NCBI GenBank assembly: GCA_015661795.1
Contig: DQVJ01000024.1
Coordinates: 1-9,709, forward strand
DNA: 9,709 bases
Source of the DNA: Sulfurovum sp.
GTDB taxonomy: Bacteria > Campylobacterota > Campylobacteria > Campylobacterales > Sulfurovaceae
Direction: 5' to 3'
This document shows, one piece after another, positions 1 to 7,168 of the stretch. Under the pieces are notes generated by a model, which saw only the letters and a list, made by a program, of their open reading frames with translations, ran no database searches and had not been told where the DNA came from. Position 1 is the first letter of the stretch. Each line of letters opens with the position of its first letter. A program made the translations under genes and the position numbers.

Positions 1-764
1 AGAAACAGACTAAAGTAAAAGTAAAGAAAAAGAAAGTTAAAAAAATTTCTACACCTAGCAATGTAAGAAAACATGAATTAATAGTCATAGATGCAGGGCA
101 TGGAGGACATGATACTGGTGCAATTGGTGGAGGTAAAAGGGAAAAAGATCTTGTTTTACAAATAGCCAAAAGAATTGAAAAAGAACTCAAAAAAAGAGGT
201 CATCCAGTGTATATGACACGGAAAAAAGATCGTTTTTTGAAATTACGACAACGGACTAAGTTTGCAGATAGAAAAAAAGCAGTTCTGTTTTTATCAATCC
301 ATGCCAATGCAGTGGCTAAAAAAAATAGACATAAAATTCATGGGGTGGAAACATTTTTTCTCCAAAATACCAGAGATGCAAAATCTCAGCGTATTGCTGC
401 AAGAGAAAACAAATCAGTATTGAAAGGGACAACAAAGCTCAGTCGTAATGTGATTATCGACTCTGTATTGTCTGGACCCAAAATCGTACAGTCAAATAAA
501 TTAGCCATAGATGTTCAAAGAAGAATTATTACAAATTTACGCAGTAAATATAAGGGAGTTAGAGATGGTGGGGTAAGACATGCACCTTTTTGGGTACTTG
601 TAGGTGCAAGCAGACCCTCTATACTTGTTGAAGTTGGATACATATCCCATCCCAAAGAGCGTAAAAGACTTTTTTCGCCGGCTTATCAAAAGTTGATTGC
701 AAAAGGCATTGCAGAAGGTGTGGATAATTATTTAGATAACAGAAAAAAAGAAATTGATTTTTAA
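1..764 (+). CDS. N-acetylmuramoyl-L-alanine amidase (Amidase_3), 5' end cut by window edge
   Basis: This is a zinc-dependent amidase that would cut the bond between N-acetylmuramic acid and the stem peptide of peptidoglycan in the periplasm, as AmiA/B/C do in daughter-cell separation. The frame is open from base 3, so the true start and any signal peptide lie outside the window. What is visible begins with a very basic linker rich in Lys and Val, then the Amidase_3 domain from VIDAGHGGHD onward. Putative zinc ligands are His (codon 99-101), Glu (141-143, in GKREKD) and His (300-302, in SIHANA); the putative catalytic Glu is at 630-632 in VEVGYI. The domain is complete to the C-terminus, and an insertion around RDAKSQRIAAREN is typical of cell-separation amidases. 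Its stop overlaps the in-frame ATG at 764 of the next gene, a close paralogue, so the two are probably co-transcribed. Family assignment is firm; the exact amidase name is not. Confidence 0.93.
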   Translation, partial: KQTKVKVKKKKVKKISTPSNVRKHELIVIDAGHGGHDTGAIGGGKREKDLVLQIAKRIEKELKKRGHPVYMTRKKDRFLKLRQRTKFADRKKAVLFLSIHANAVAKKNRHKIHGVETFFLQNTRDAKSQRIAARENKSVLKGTTKLSRNVIIDSVLSGPKIVQSNKLAIDVQRRIITNLRSKYKGVRDGGVRHAPFWVLVGASRPSILVEVGYISHPKERKRLFSPAYQKLIAKGIAEGVDNYLDNRKKEIDF

Positions 765-770
765 TGAGGA
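765..770 (+). promoter_or_regulatory. Ribosome binding site deciding the second amidase start
   Basis: TGAGGA lies 5 bases ahead of the ATG at 776 and straddles the stop codon region of the upstream amidase. The other in-frame ATG (764) overlaps the upstream TAA but has only an A-rich stretch with no clear Shine-Dalgarno ahead of it. This favours 776 as the start and suggests translational coupling to the upstream gene. Confidence 0.6.
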
Positions 771-775
771 ATAAA

Positions 776-1546
776 ATGCAAAAAATAATTATTGGACTAA
801 GCTTAATTTTGTTCTTTTCATCATGTGTTGGACCAGGTATAGATAGATCCGAGAGCCTGATTGTCATTGATGCTGGACATGGTGGTCACGATGGAGGAGC
901 CACAGCAGAAGGTAAGTTAGAAAAAGATTTAGTTTTACAAATTAGTAAAAAGCTTTATAGCAAACTGAAAAGTGAGGGATATAGAGTTTATTTAACAAGA
1001 AACAGTGACAGGTTTTTAAAACTTGGTCAACGAACAAGAGTTGCAGATAGAAAAGATGCAAAAGTATTCATTTCTATACATGCAAATGCTATAGGCAATA
1101 AAAAGAAATTCAACCATGTAGAAGGGGTAGAGACCTATTTTTTGCAAAAAACAAGAGATGCTAAGTCTCAAGCCATTGCTGCAAGAGAAAATGCATCTGT
1201 ACTTCAAGGTACGGATAAATTGAGTCAAGATGTGATTATTGATTCAGTACTGAATGGACCCAAAATTATACAGTCACATAAATTGGCAATTGATGTACAA
1301 CAAAATATTGTGAAAAATCTAAAGAGTGAGTACAAGAATGTAAAAGACGGAGGTGTCAGACCTGCACCATTTTGGATACTTGTAGGTGCCAGCCGACCAT
1401 CGATACTCATTGAAGTAGGGTATATCACTAATGATAAAGAACGTCAGAGACTTTTTAGCTCAAATTATCAGAATGAGATAGCTAAAGGGGTTGTTGAAGG
1501 TGTTAACAATTATTTAGATAATAGAAAGAGAGAGCTAGGGTTCTAG
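776..1546 (+). CDS. N-acetylmuramoyl-L-alanine amidase (Amidase_3), putative lipoprotein
   Basis: This is a second zinc amidase for peptidoglycan hydrolysis, 256 aa from the preferred ATG at 776 (260 aa if 764 is used). The N-terminus is a short export signal: MQK, a hydrophobic run IIIGLSLILFF, then SSC. That looks like a lipobox with Cys17 as the lipidated residue, although Phe at -3 is less usual than Leu. After about 10 linker residues the catalytic domain starts directly, with no AMIN or other cell-wall targeting domain. Counting from 776, putative zinc ligands are His35 (DAGHGG), Glu49 and His102 (SIHANA), with catalytic Glu213 (IEVGY). It follows its paralogue with coupled translation. 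I infer that it is membrane anchored, possibly to the outer membrane, whereas the anchoring of the first copy cannot be seen. Enzyme class is confident; anchoring is moderately supported. Confidence 0.93.
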   Translation: MQKIIIGLSLILFFSSCVGPGIDRSESLIVIDAGHGGHDGGATAEGKLEKDLVLQISKKLYSKLKSEGYRVYLTRNSDRFLKLGQRTRVADRKDAKVFISIHANAIGNKKKFNHVEGVETYFLQKTRDAKSQAIAARENASVLQGTDKLSQDVIIDSVLNGPKIIQSHKLAIDVQQNIVKNLKSEYKNVKDGGVRPAPFWILVGASRPSILIEVGYITNDKERQRLFSSNYQNEIAKGVVEGVNNYLDNRKRELGF

Positions 1547-1549
1547 TTA

Positions 1550-1573
1550 CAAATGACAAAATATTGTCATTTG
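1550..1573. terminator. Hairpin between convergent amidase and ppa genes, possible two-way terminator
   Basis: CAAATGACAA and TTGTCATTTG form a perfect 10-bp stem around a 4-base loop (AATA). It starts 4 bases after the amidase stop and ends 12 bases from the stop of the convergent ppa gene. Neither side has a clean run of T immediately after the stem (CTTATCACTTTTTA follows on the plus strand), so it may be a weak intrinsic terminator or an RNA 3'-end stabiliser for both transcripts. Confidence 0.55.
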
Positions 1574-1584
1574 CTTATCACTTT

Positions 1585-2103
1585 TTATGTATAGTTTTTA
1601 ATGGCTTTTTCTAAGATCTCAGTTGCTGCTTTTTTATCTTTAAATCCAGCTACTTTTACCCATTTGTTAGGTTCGAGCATTTTGTAGGTCTCAAAAAAGT
1701 TTTTGATACGGTTGAGTGTATGTTCTGGTACATCGCCTAGGTCATTAATATTTGCATATGTTGGGTCTATTTTTACAGTAGGCACTGCAATAAGTTTTTC
1801 ATCTCCACCTGACTCATCTTCTGTCATAAGTACACCTACAAGTCTACATTTTATATATGAACCTGCTTGAAGAGGGTAATCACAGAGGACAAGTATATCC
1901 GCTGGATCACCATCATCTGAAAGTGTATTGGCAACAAAACCGTAGTTTGCAGGATAATGCATAGAAGAGTAGAGCACTCTGTCGACTTCTACTGCACCTG
2001 ATTCTTTGTCTATTTCATATTTAATTGCTGAATTAAGTGGTACTTCAATGATTGCTTTGACTGCATCTGGGTTTTCGCCATGACCGATTTTAGTGATATC
2101 CAT
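1585..2103 (-). CDS. ppa: Inorganic pyrophosphatase, family I, soluble
   Basis: This cytoplasmic enzyme hydrolyses pyrophosphate to two phosphates and so pulls biosynthetic reactions such as nucleic acid and aminoacyl-tRNA synthesis forward. It needs Mg2+. The 172-aa length is normal for bacterial family I enzymes. The signature DGDPAD gives metal ligands Asp64, Asp66 and Asp69. Matching the E. coli enzyme by eye, Glu20, Lys28, Glu30, Arg42, Tyr54, Asp96, Asp101, Lys103, Tyr140 and Lys141 are all present, so the active site looks complete. The ATG is preceded by GGAGA 6 bases upstream on its strand. It is monocistronic: convergent with the amidase pair and divergent from the YtfJ-like gene. 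Confidence 0.97.
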   Translation of the reverse strand: MDITKIGHGENPDAVKAIIEVPLNSAIKYEIDKESGAVEVDRVLYSSMHYPANYGFVANTLSDDGDPADILVLCDYPLQAGSYIKCRLVGVLMTEDESGGDEKLIAVPTVKIDPTYANINDLGDVPEHTLNRIKNFFETYKMLEPNKWVKVAGFKDKKAATEILEKAIKNYT

Positions 2104-2133
2104 AGGGTGTCTCCATTGGTTAAATTTTTGGTA

Positions 2134-2139
2134 ATAGTA
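2134..2139 (-). promoter_or_regulatory. Candidate -10 box for ppa
   Basis: On the minus strand TACTAT sits 30 bases upstream of the ppa start, preceded by GC and an AT-rich tract (TTTATGAATTTTATGC). No good -35 hexamer is seen 16-18 bases further up, which is common in Campylobacterota promoters. Assigned from a 5 of 6 match and position only. Confidence 0.35.
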
Positions 2140-2173
2140 GCATAAAATTCATAAATAGTTCATCAAATTAGGG

Positions 2174-2179
2174 TACTAT
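2174..2179 (+). promoter_or_regulatory. Candidate -10 box for the YtfJ-like gene
   Basis: TACTAT (5 of 6 match to TATAAT) lies 32 bases upstream of the ATG at 2212 and after an AT-rich segment. A convincing -35 is not visible. The 108-bp spacer must hold both divergent promoters, and this is the best plus-strand candidate in it. Confidence 0.35.
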
Positions 2180-2211
2180 CTACAAGATACATTTTTAATC
2201 AAGGAGGAACA

Positions 2212-2724
2212 ATGAAAAAAATAATTTTAGGTTTTTTAGTGCTTGTTGTGCATGCAATGGCTATAGAAATAGGAAAAGTACCAAATAGTGTCATCATAAG
2301 TGGTGATAATGGTGGTAAAACGGATGGCACGGCATGGTATTCTTCTGACTTAAAAGGCAAAGTGCATGTTGTATTTTATGTTGACCCCGATAAGAAAGAT
2401 GATAACAATGCATTAAGTGCAGCATTAAAAAAACGTCATTTTGATAGAAAAAAATATGCTTCTGTAGCTATCATCAATCTTGCTGCTACATGGCTACCTA
2501 ATGCGTTGATAGAAAGCAAATTAAAAGCAAAACAAAAAGAATTCCCAGATACTATATATGTAAAAGATAAAAAGAAAATTCTGGTAAAACAATGGGGTTT
2601 GGCAGATGACAATTCAGATATCTTGGTTTTTGATAAAAAAGGAAAGTTGATTTATAAGAAATTCGGTAAAGTACCAAAGAATGAAATCAAAGATATTATT
2701 ACTCTAATTGGGAAAAATATATAG
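2212..2724 (+). CDS. YtfJ-family secreted thioredoxin-fold protein
   Basis: This small exported protein of 170 aa resembles the YtfJ/HI0045 family, whose molecular role is unknown. Residues 1-17 form a signal peptide: MKK, the hydrophobic run IILGFLVLVV, and an AMA cleavage site before IEIG. The mature part carries family-like features: WYSSDLKGKVHVVFYVDP (about 42-59), DDNNAL (63-68), a long basic helix ending in KEFPDTIYVKD, WGLADDNSDILVFDKKGKLIY (128-148), and a final EIKDIITLIG helix. The pattern matches a peroxiredoxin/thioredoxin-like fold, but there is no cysteine anywhere, so thiol redox activity of its own is excluded. A strong AAGGAGG lies 4 bases before the ATG. It stands alone and runs convergently into the tRNA-modification gene, with only 12 bases between stops. 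Family call is moderately strong; function unknown. Confidence 0.8.
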   Translation: MKKIILGFLVLVVHAMAIEIGKVPNSVIISGDNGGKTDGTAWYSSDLKGKVHVVFYVDPDKKDDNNALSAALKKRHFDRKKYASVAIINLAATWLPNALIESKLKAKQKEFPDTIYVKDKKKILVKQWGLADDNSDILVFDKKGKLIYKKFGKVPKNEIKDIITLIGKNI

Positions 2725-2736
2725 AGTGTTTAATAT

Positions 2737-3348
2737 TTATGAAGTATAAGAGACTTGATATTCAACCATTTTATGAAACGGTGTCAAAAACTGTTTTAAT
2801 GTTTCCTTCTCAATATATTCTATATGATGCATATTAAGAAGTTCTAACACACAAAGTGTAGATTCTATGGTACTTAGACAATACTCTTTAGGTTGCTCTT
2901 TAAAAATAAATTTTGAATTGACAGTATGTGTAAAACTTACTTTGGGAAGTGAATCTATTATGGGGCTTGCTTTGAGCATTGCTCGTGAACAAGGCCAGGT
3001 AGCATCTATAAGAAACAGTACAGTAGTTTTGTTTTCTTTTGCTATATTTGTCGTATTTAAATCAATACTGTTATGTGATGGATACACTACATAACAATTA
3101 TTGTCAGGATTCTTTATAAGTGCACAGATATTTTCATTTTGTGTAAAATCAATCCCCACATGTAAGATACAGTTTTTTAAAGACAAGTTTGTAAAATGAC
3201 CTGTGCCATTTTTCGTTTTTCTGAATTCTTTGGGGTGCATGAGAATCACAAAATGTGTTTTGGTTTCTATGGGTGCAATATAGTTACACATACAAGATGT
3301 TTGGGGTCTATAACAAACATAACAGATATTTCGTGGCTTAATTGACAT
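2737..3348 (-). CDS. tapT: DTW-domain tRNA-uridine aminocarboxypropyltransferase
   Basis: Members of this family (E. coli TapT/YfiP) move the 3-amino-3-carboxypropyl group from S-adenosylmethionine to a tRNA uridine, making acp3U47. From the ATG at 3348 the protein is 203 aa. It opens with a cysteine cluster CYVCYRPQTSCMC (Cys9, Cys12, Cys19, Cys21) likely to bind zinc, then an MHPKEFRKTKNG segment, the signature LIDATW (Asp115, Thr117, Trp118; D-x-T-W) and EYCLSTIES (155-163), all in family order. A TTG 13 codons upstream (3387) would add residues before the usual family N-terminus and overlap the upstream gene by 50 bases; the ATG is better, with AAAAGG 10 bases ahead. It overlaps the end of the MFS gene by 11 bases, so it should be the last gene of the rpoD cluster. 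The target tRNA and position are inferred from E. coli. Confidence 0.85.
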   Translation of the reverse strand: MSIKPRNICYVCYRPQTSCMCNYIAPIETKTHFVILMHPKEFRKTKNGTGHFTNLSLKNCILHVGIDFTQNENICALIKNPDNNCYVVYPSHNSIDLNTTNIAKENKTTVLFLIDATWPCSRAMLKASPIIDSLPKVSFTHTVNSKFIFKEQPKEYCLSTIESTLCVLELLNMHHIEYIEKETLKQFLTPFHKMVEYQVSYTS

Positions 3349-4531
3349 GGATATAGTGCCTTTTAAACCAAAGATAATACCCTGCAACCACTAAAAATCC
3401 AAAACCTAGCGTAAAGGTGATGTTCTCTAGTGAGAGACCCCATTTTACAGCATAACCTATGAAGAGTGCCGTGGCAACATTGGAGAGCATGAAAAACATA
3501 TCGTTATAAGATATAACTCTTCCCATATATTTAGGGTCTGTCTCTTCTTGAATAAGCAGATACGTGTATGACCATAATGTAGTGATGAAGAAGCCTGTGA
3601 TAAAGAGTCCTATGAGAGCAAAGTAAAAGTTGTATTCTAAGGTTGACCATAACATAATGGCCAAACCCTGTAAGATAAAAAAGTAGTGTAGATTGTGTTT
3701 GGAAATCATTTTACTGATGACAAAAGGTCCTATTATGAGACCTATTGCTCTAGTAGCATTCATCCATCCTATGGCAAGTGGCACTGCAATAATCTCTTTA
3801 TATGTGAAATCAGCCAATAGCGTAATGAGTGCATCAAATGATGTGAGCCCTATAGATGCATGAAGGAGAATGAGATGAAGTATTTTTTTTTGTGATTTAA
3901 GATAATGAAATCCATCTTTTATCATCTTAAAATTTGATTCTGTATGCGTTACTTTTTGTATGGAGATATGAAGTCCGATGAGTAGTATCACTGCAATAGT
4001 ATAGAGTAACGCATCGATGGTAAAGGCTAAGTCAAAGCCTATATAATAGGTGACAATACCTCCTACTGCCATGCCTAGTGCATAGCATATTGACCAGATA
4101 ACGGAGTGTATTTCATTGGTATTTTTAAGCATATCACCTGAGACAAGTTTTGGGAAGAGGGACATTTCTGCAGAAAAGAGCATAGAAGCAGCAGAAGAAC
4201 GAATAAAAATAAGTATCATCAGTATCCATGCATGCTCCAGAGAGTTGATAAAGATAAATCCAAGTGTCATAGATATTTCAATCAGTAAAAGAATCCCCAT
4301 GAGTTTTTTAAAGTCTATACGATCAATAATGAGTCCAATAAGTGGAGCAAGTATCACTGCAGGCAGCATGGCCATCGCTGCGGTAACTGCAATTGTGATT
4401 TCATCTGCTCCAAACGAGACTAGCATAGAAAATATAGCCACCTGTGAAAACCATGTCCCAAAATAAGATATGAACTGTATGAGCGAAAGTCTTCGGATGA
4501 TAGGATGTTTAAGGGTATCTAGGTATGTCAT
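3338..4531 (-). CDS. Major facilitator superfamily transporter, probable exporter
   Basis: This is an inner-membrane transporter of 397 aa (ATG at 4531; a GTG one codon earlier at 4534 is also possible). Long hydrophobic segments spread along the chain fit about 12 membrane helices. A motif-A-like loop, GLIIDRIDFKK near residues 66-75, sits between the second and third helices as in MFS proteins, and a second loop contains DPKYMGRVISYND. A basic central loop (KVTHTESNFKMIKDGFHYLKSQKK) divides the halves. The overall look resembles the enterobactin-exporter/macrolide-efflux type (MFS_3), suggesting drug/H+ antiport, but no substrate can be assigned. Its start is 2-5 bases from the stop of the CinA-like gene and its end overlaps tapT, so it should be translated from the rpoD cluster transcript. 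It has no strong Shine-Dalgarno of its own, which favours coupling. Confidence 0.87.
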   Translation of the reverse strand: MTYLDTLKHPIIRRLSLIQFISYFGTWFSQVAIFSMLVSFGADEITIAVTAAMAMLPAVILAPLIGLIIDRIDFKKLMGILLLIEISMTLGFIFINSLEHAWILMILIFIRSSAASMLFSAEMSLFPKLVSGDMLKNTNEIHSVIWSICYALGMAVGGIVTYYIGFDLAFTIDALLYTIAVILLIGLHISIQKVTHTESNFKMIKDGFHYLKSQKKILHLILLHASIGLTSFDALITLLADFTYKEIIAVPLAIGWMNATRAIGLIIGPFVISKMISKHNLHYFFILQGLAIMLWSTLEYNFYFALIGLFITGFFITTLWSYTYLLIQEETDPKYMGRVISYNDMFFMLSNVATALFIGYAVKWGLSLENITFTLGFGFLVVAGYYLWFKRHYIHVN

Positions 4532-4536
4532 CACTG

Positions 4537-5286
4537 TTATACTTGATCATGAAGGGAATAAAAGATATTTTTATATTGAAGAACATGAAGATACATATTA
4601 AATGACTGTTGTGCGACAAATGCATCATCAGAGGCAACAGAGATACTAACTCTCCATCCATCATGATGGCGTTTTGGTAAAGAAGAAAATTCTACATTCT
4701 TTGGCATTTGCTCCATGACTTCGATGAGCTCATTTTCCTTACAGTGTGCAGTGAGTGTATGGCGATAATAGGTCTTTTGAAGAGGAATAAGTTTTTCAAG
4801 GATTGTTTCTAGCATTGGATGACTCATTTCTGGAAATCCTGGCATAAAAAAATAGCGTTCTTCCAAAGAAAAAGCAGGCATATTATTTATGGGGTTGTGT
4901 AATAGTTTCGCATTTTTTGGAAGTGCAGCCATTTTGATAGGGTGAGGATAGGCATTTTCACCCAGTGTTTTTTCTATGATTTGTTTGGCTTCTTCATGTA
5001 CCACTAATGAACCATCCGTTAAAGCAAGGGCAGAGCATTGACGGGTATAGTCATCAGGAGTTGAGCCTATACCGCCAAAAGAGAATAAAATAGAGTTTTC
5101 CAAAGAAGCTATATAGTTTAAGGTTTCGATAATCAATCCAGGATCATCTTCAATAATGAAAGATCCAGAAAGCTTATGACCTTTTTTTATAAGTGCCTGA
5201 GTGACAAAGTCAAAATGTTTGTCTACTCTTCGGCGGTTGAGTATCTCTGTCCCTATGATAAGAGCAAAAAATTTAGGTTCAGACAT
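4537..5286 (-). CDS. CinA-like / MoCF-biosynthesis (molybdopterin-binding) domain protein
   Basis: This is a stand-alone MoaB/MogA-type domain of 249 aa related to the N-terminal half of CinA. Visible signatures are ALIIGTEILNRRRVD (8-22), a middle strand ILFSFGGIGSTPDDYT (66-81, the GG-x-G-[PS]-T-x-D-D nucleotide/pterin-binding loop) and MPGFPEM (near 148-154), all in CinA order. The C-terminal CinA deamidase domain is missing; residues 170-249 form a different alpha/beta tail. CinA relatives act in nucleotide or NAD by-product clean-up (ADP-ribose pyrophosphatase) or are described as competence/damage-inducible, while MogA relatives adenylylate molybdopterin; which role applies here cannot be told. 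It starts 9 bases after the rpoD stop with only a poor Shine-Dalgarno (AAGACAAAG), consistent with co-transcription with rpoD. Confidence 0.82.
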   Translation of the reverse strand: MSEPKFFALIIGTEILNRRRVDKHFDFVTQALIKKGHKLSGSFIIEDDPGLIIETLNYIASLENSILFSFGGIGSTPDDYTRQCSALALTDGSLVVHEEAKQIIEKTLGENAYPHPIKMAALPKNAKLLHNPINNMPAFSLEERYFFMPGFPEMSHPMLETILEKLIPLQKTYYRHTLTAHCKENELIEVMEQMPKNVEFSSLPKRHHDGWRVSISVASDDAFVAQQSFNMYLHVLQYKNIFYSLHDQV

Positions 5287-5295
5287 ATCTTTGTC

Positions 5296-7146
5296 TTATT
5301 CTTCAATATAGTTTTTAAGTTTTCGTCCTACTTTAGGGTGTTTGAGTTTTTTAATAGCAGATGATTCTATCTGTCTTACTCTCTCACGTGTAACGCTAAG
5401 TTCTTTTCCTATCTCTTCAAGTGTTCTATCACTTTCATCTTCCAATAGTCCAAAACGCATACGTATAACTGCTTTTTCTCTTTCATTGAGTTGATCTAGG
5501 ACTTCATCTATTTGATTGTTAAGGTCATCATTAAGAACAACATCCGTTGGAGAAAGTGTTGTTTTATCTTCGATGAAGTCACCAAATCTACCATCATCTT
5601 CATCTCCTACAGGTGTTTCAAGTGAGACAGGTTCTTTTGTGATTTTGATAACATTTTTAACTTTGTCAACAGAAAGTCCTACTTCTTTTGCAATTGTTTC
5701 TAAATCAGGGTCTTTCCCTTCTTCTTGAAGGTGTTTTCTTATGATTTTATTGATACGGTTAATGGTTTCTATCATATGGATTGGGATACGGATGGTTCTT
5801 GCCTGATCTGCAATGGCACGAGAAATCGCCTGACGTATCCACCATGTGGCATAGGTAGAAAACTTGTAACCTTTTTCATATTCGAATTTATCAACAGCTT
5901 TCATCAGCCCGATGTTACCTTCTTGGATAAGATCGAGGAAAGGAAGCCCACGATTCGTGTAACGTTTGGCAATACTTACAACCAGTCTGAGGTTAGATTT
6001 TGCCATACGTGTTTTAGCCACTTCACTTTTAGCTTTACCTTGGCGAATTTGTCCTAAGATAGCTTGAAGTTTTTCTTCAGAAAGATCAAAACTGCCTTTA
6101 CTTGCTTCTCTGGTTTCAAAAAGCTTTTTGATTTCGACATAGGTACTTACCATCGTAGTTTCAGGCACTGCATCAATGATATCATCTTTATCCATATGGA
6201 TGATATTGTCTAGAATTTTTATATGGTTTTCTTTCAGTGTATCATTAAAGAGTGGAAGTTTGTACTCGAGTCGTTTAAGTTCTTTATCAAAACTATCATC
6301 AGACTTTAGTGCAGTTTCCATCGCTTTAACCAGTTCATTGATAAGCTTTGATGTTGGTCCTAGATTGAGCAGTGCGGCCTTAAGCTGTTCTTTCTTATAT
6401 GCAATTTTAAGGCGTTCATGTAAGATAGCTATATCATCTGTTGCTGTTTCTAGGAATGTATCTAGTTCTTCACGCGCTTTCATCCACTCTTTTTTAGCTT
6501 TTTCTAATTGTTTAAAACTTTCAACTACTTGTTTGACTCTTTTATCGTCTTTGGGAACACTTGAATCATTTGTTTCGTCTAGATTTTCATCGGCATTATC
6601 ATCAGTAGATGTCTTTTCATCTTCAAAGCTTTTGAAAAGTTCTTTAACCCGTCGTTCTCGGTTAAGTAAAGGGTCTTTATAATTGATAATATAACCAATA
6701 AGATAAGGTACAGAACAGATAGCATCAATGATAATATCTTCACCTTCTTCTATACGCATAGAAAGGTCAACTTCTTCTTCTTTGGTCAGAAGTGGAATTT
6801 TCCCCATTTCGCGTAAATACATTCGTACAGGAGAATCAGAACGGCTCCATTCAAGAAGTTCTTTTTCTTTGTGAAGGTCAAATTCATCTTCACTATTTCC
6901 TTCAGCAAATTTTTGTCTAGCTTTTTCTCGTTTATCTGCATTTTTTCTTGCTACAAATTGTGCATACTCTGAAGCAGAAATAATCTCTGTTTTGGCATCT
7001 GTGGAAAATTTATGGATTTTCTTGGCTTGGGCTGCAGTTGGCTGTTTGTTGAACTCTTTTGCGATGTTTTCAAGGGTAACAACATCACCTTTCTTTCTGG
7101 CTTTAAATAATGCCTCTATATTTTTCATACTGTCTTTAACTGCCAT
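5296..7146 (-). CDS. rpoD: RNA polymerase primary sigma factor RpoD (sigma-70)
   Basis: The main sigma factor directs core RNA polymerase to housekeeping promoters. The protein has 616 aa, a usual group-1 length. An N-terminal region-1.1-like part (about 8-80) is followed by region 1.2 (DSPVRMYLREMGKIPLLTKEEE, near 104-125). A non-conserved region spans roughly 140-370, including an acidic Asp/Asn/Glu/Ser tract at 174-201. Region 2 (about 373-450) carries NLRLVVSIAKRY, LIQEGNIGLMKAVDKF and the -10 recognition stretch YATWWIRQAISRAI. Region 3 covers about 455-535, and region 4 contains the helix-turn-helix TLEEIGKELSVTRERVRQIE (575-594) that reads the -35 element. ATG at 7146 has AAGGAT upstream with good spacing. 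It heads the four-gene minus-strand cluster, and its leader carries a perfect palindrome. Confidence 0.98.
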   Translation of the reverse strand: MAVKDSMKNIEALFKARKKGDVVTLENIAKEFNKQPTAAQAKKIHKFSTDAKTEIISASEYAQFVARKNADKREKARQKFAEGNSEDEFDLHKEKELLEWSRSDSPVRMYLREMGKIPLLTKEEEVDLSMRIEEGEDIIIDAICSVPYLIGYIINYKDPLLNRERRVKELFKSFEDEKTSTDDNADENLDETNDSSVPKDDKRVKQVVESFKQLEKAKKEWMKAREELDTFLETATDDIAILHERLKIAYKKEQLKAALLNLGPTSKLINELVKAMETALKSDDSFDKELKRLEYKLPLFNDTLKENHIKILDNIIHMDKDDIIDAVPETTMVSTYVEIKKLFETREASKGSFDLSEEKLQAILGQIRQGKAKSEVAKTRMAKSNLRLVVSIAKRYTNRGLPFLDLIQEGNIGLMKAVDKFEYEKGYKFSTYATWWIRQAISRAIADQARTIRIPIHMIETINRINKIIRKHLQEEGKDPDLETIAKEVGLSVDKVKNVIKITKEPVSLETPVGDEDDGRFGDFIEDKTTLSPTDVVLNDDLNNQIDEVLDQLNEREKAVIRMRFGLLEDESDRTLEEIGKELSVTRERVRQIESSAIKKLKHPKVGRKLKNYIEE

Positions 7147-7168
7147 ATATTATCCTTATATATTCAAA

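Larger units (their letters stand above)
78..1546 (+). repeat. Tandem gene duplication of the amidase catalytic domain
   Basis: Codons 78-764 and 857-1546 encode the same domain twice, head to tail. By eye the two proteins share roughly 70 percent of residues, including long identical blocks such as IIDSVL, KLAIDVQ and LVGASRPSIL, and all zinc and catalytic residues. Third codon positions differ widely, so this is an old duplication held by protein-level selection and not a recent copy or assembly artefact. Confidence 0.88.

Noticed and set aside
764..775. Earlier ATG start for the second amidase
   Set aside because: It overlaps the upstream stop neatly but lacks a Shine-Dalgarno, while the ATG at 776 has TGAGGA 5 bases ahead and still gives a complete signal peptide. 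It is not fully excluded.
3349..3387. Upstream TTG start for the DTW-domain gene
   Set aside because: It adds 13 residues not typical of the family, has no good ribosome binding site, and increases the overlap with the MFS gene; the ATG at 3348 fits better.
4116..4466. Plus-strand open frame of 116 codons
   Set aside because: Antisense to the membrane helices of the MFS gene, with no domain and no supporting upstream signal.
5725..6057. Plus-strand open frame of 110 codons
   Set aside because: Antisense to the highly conserved sigma region 2; a shadow of rpoD.
6176..6682. Serine-rich open frame of 168 codons on the plus strand
   Set aside because: It lies wholly antisense to rpoD; its Ser/Leu-rich make-up is the mirror of the Asp/Glu/Lys-rich non-conserved region, and it has no recognisable domain.
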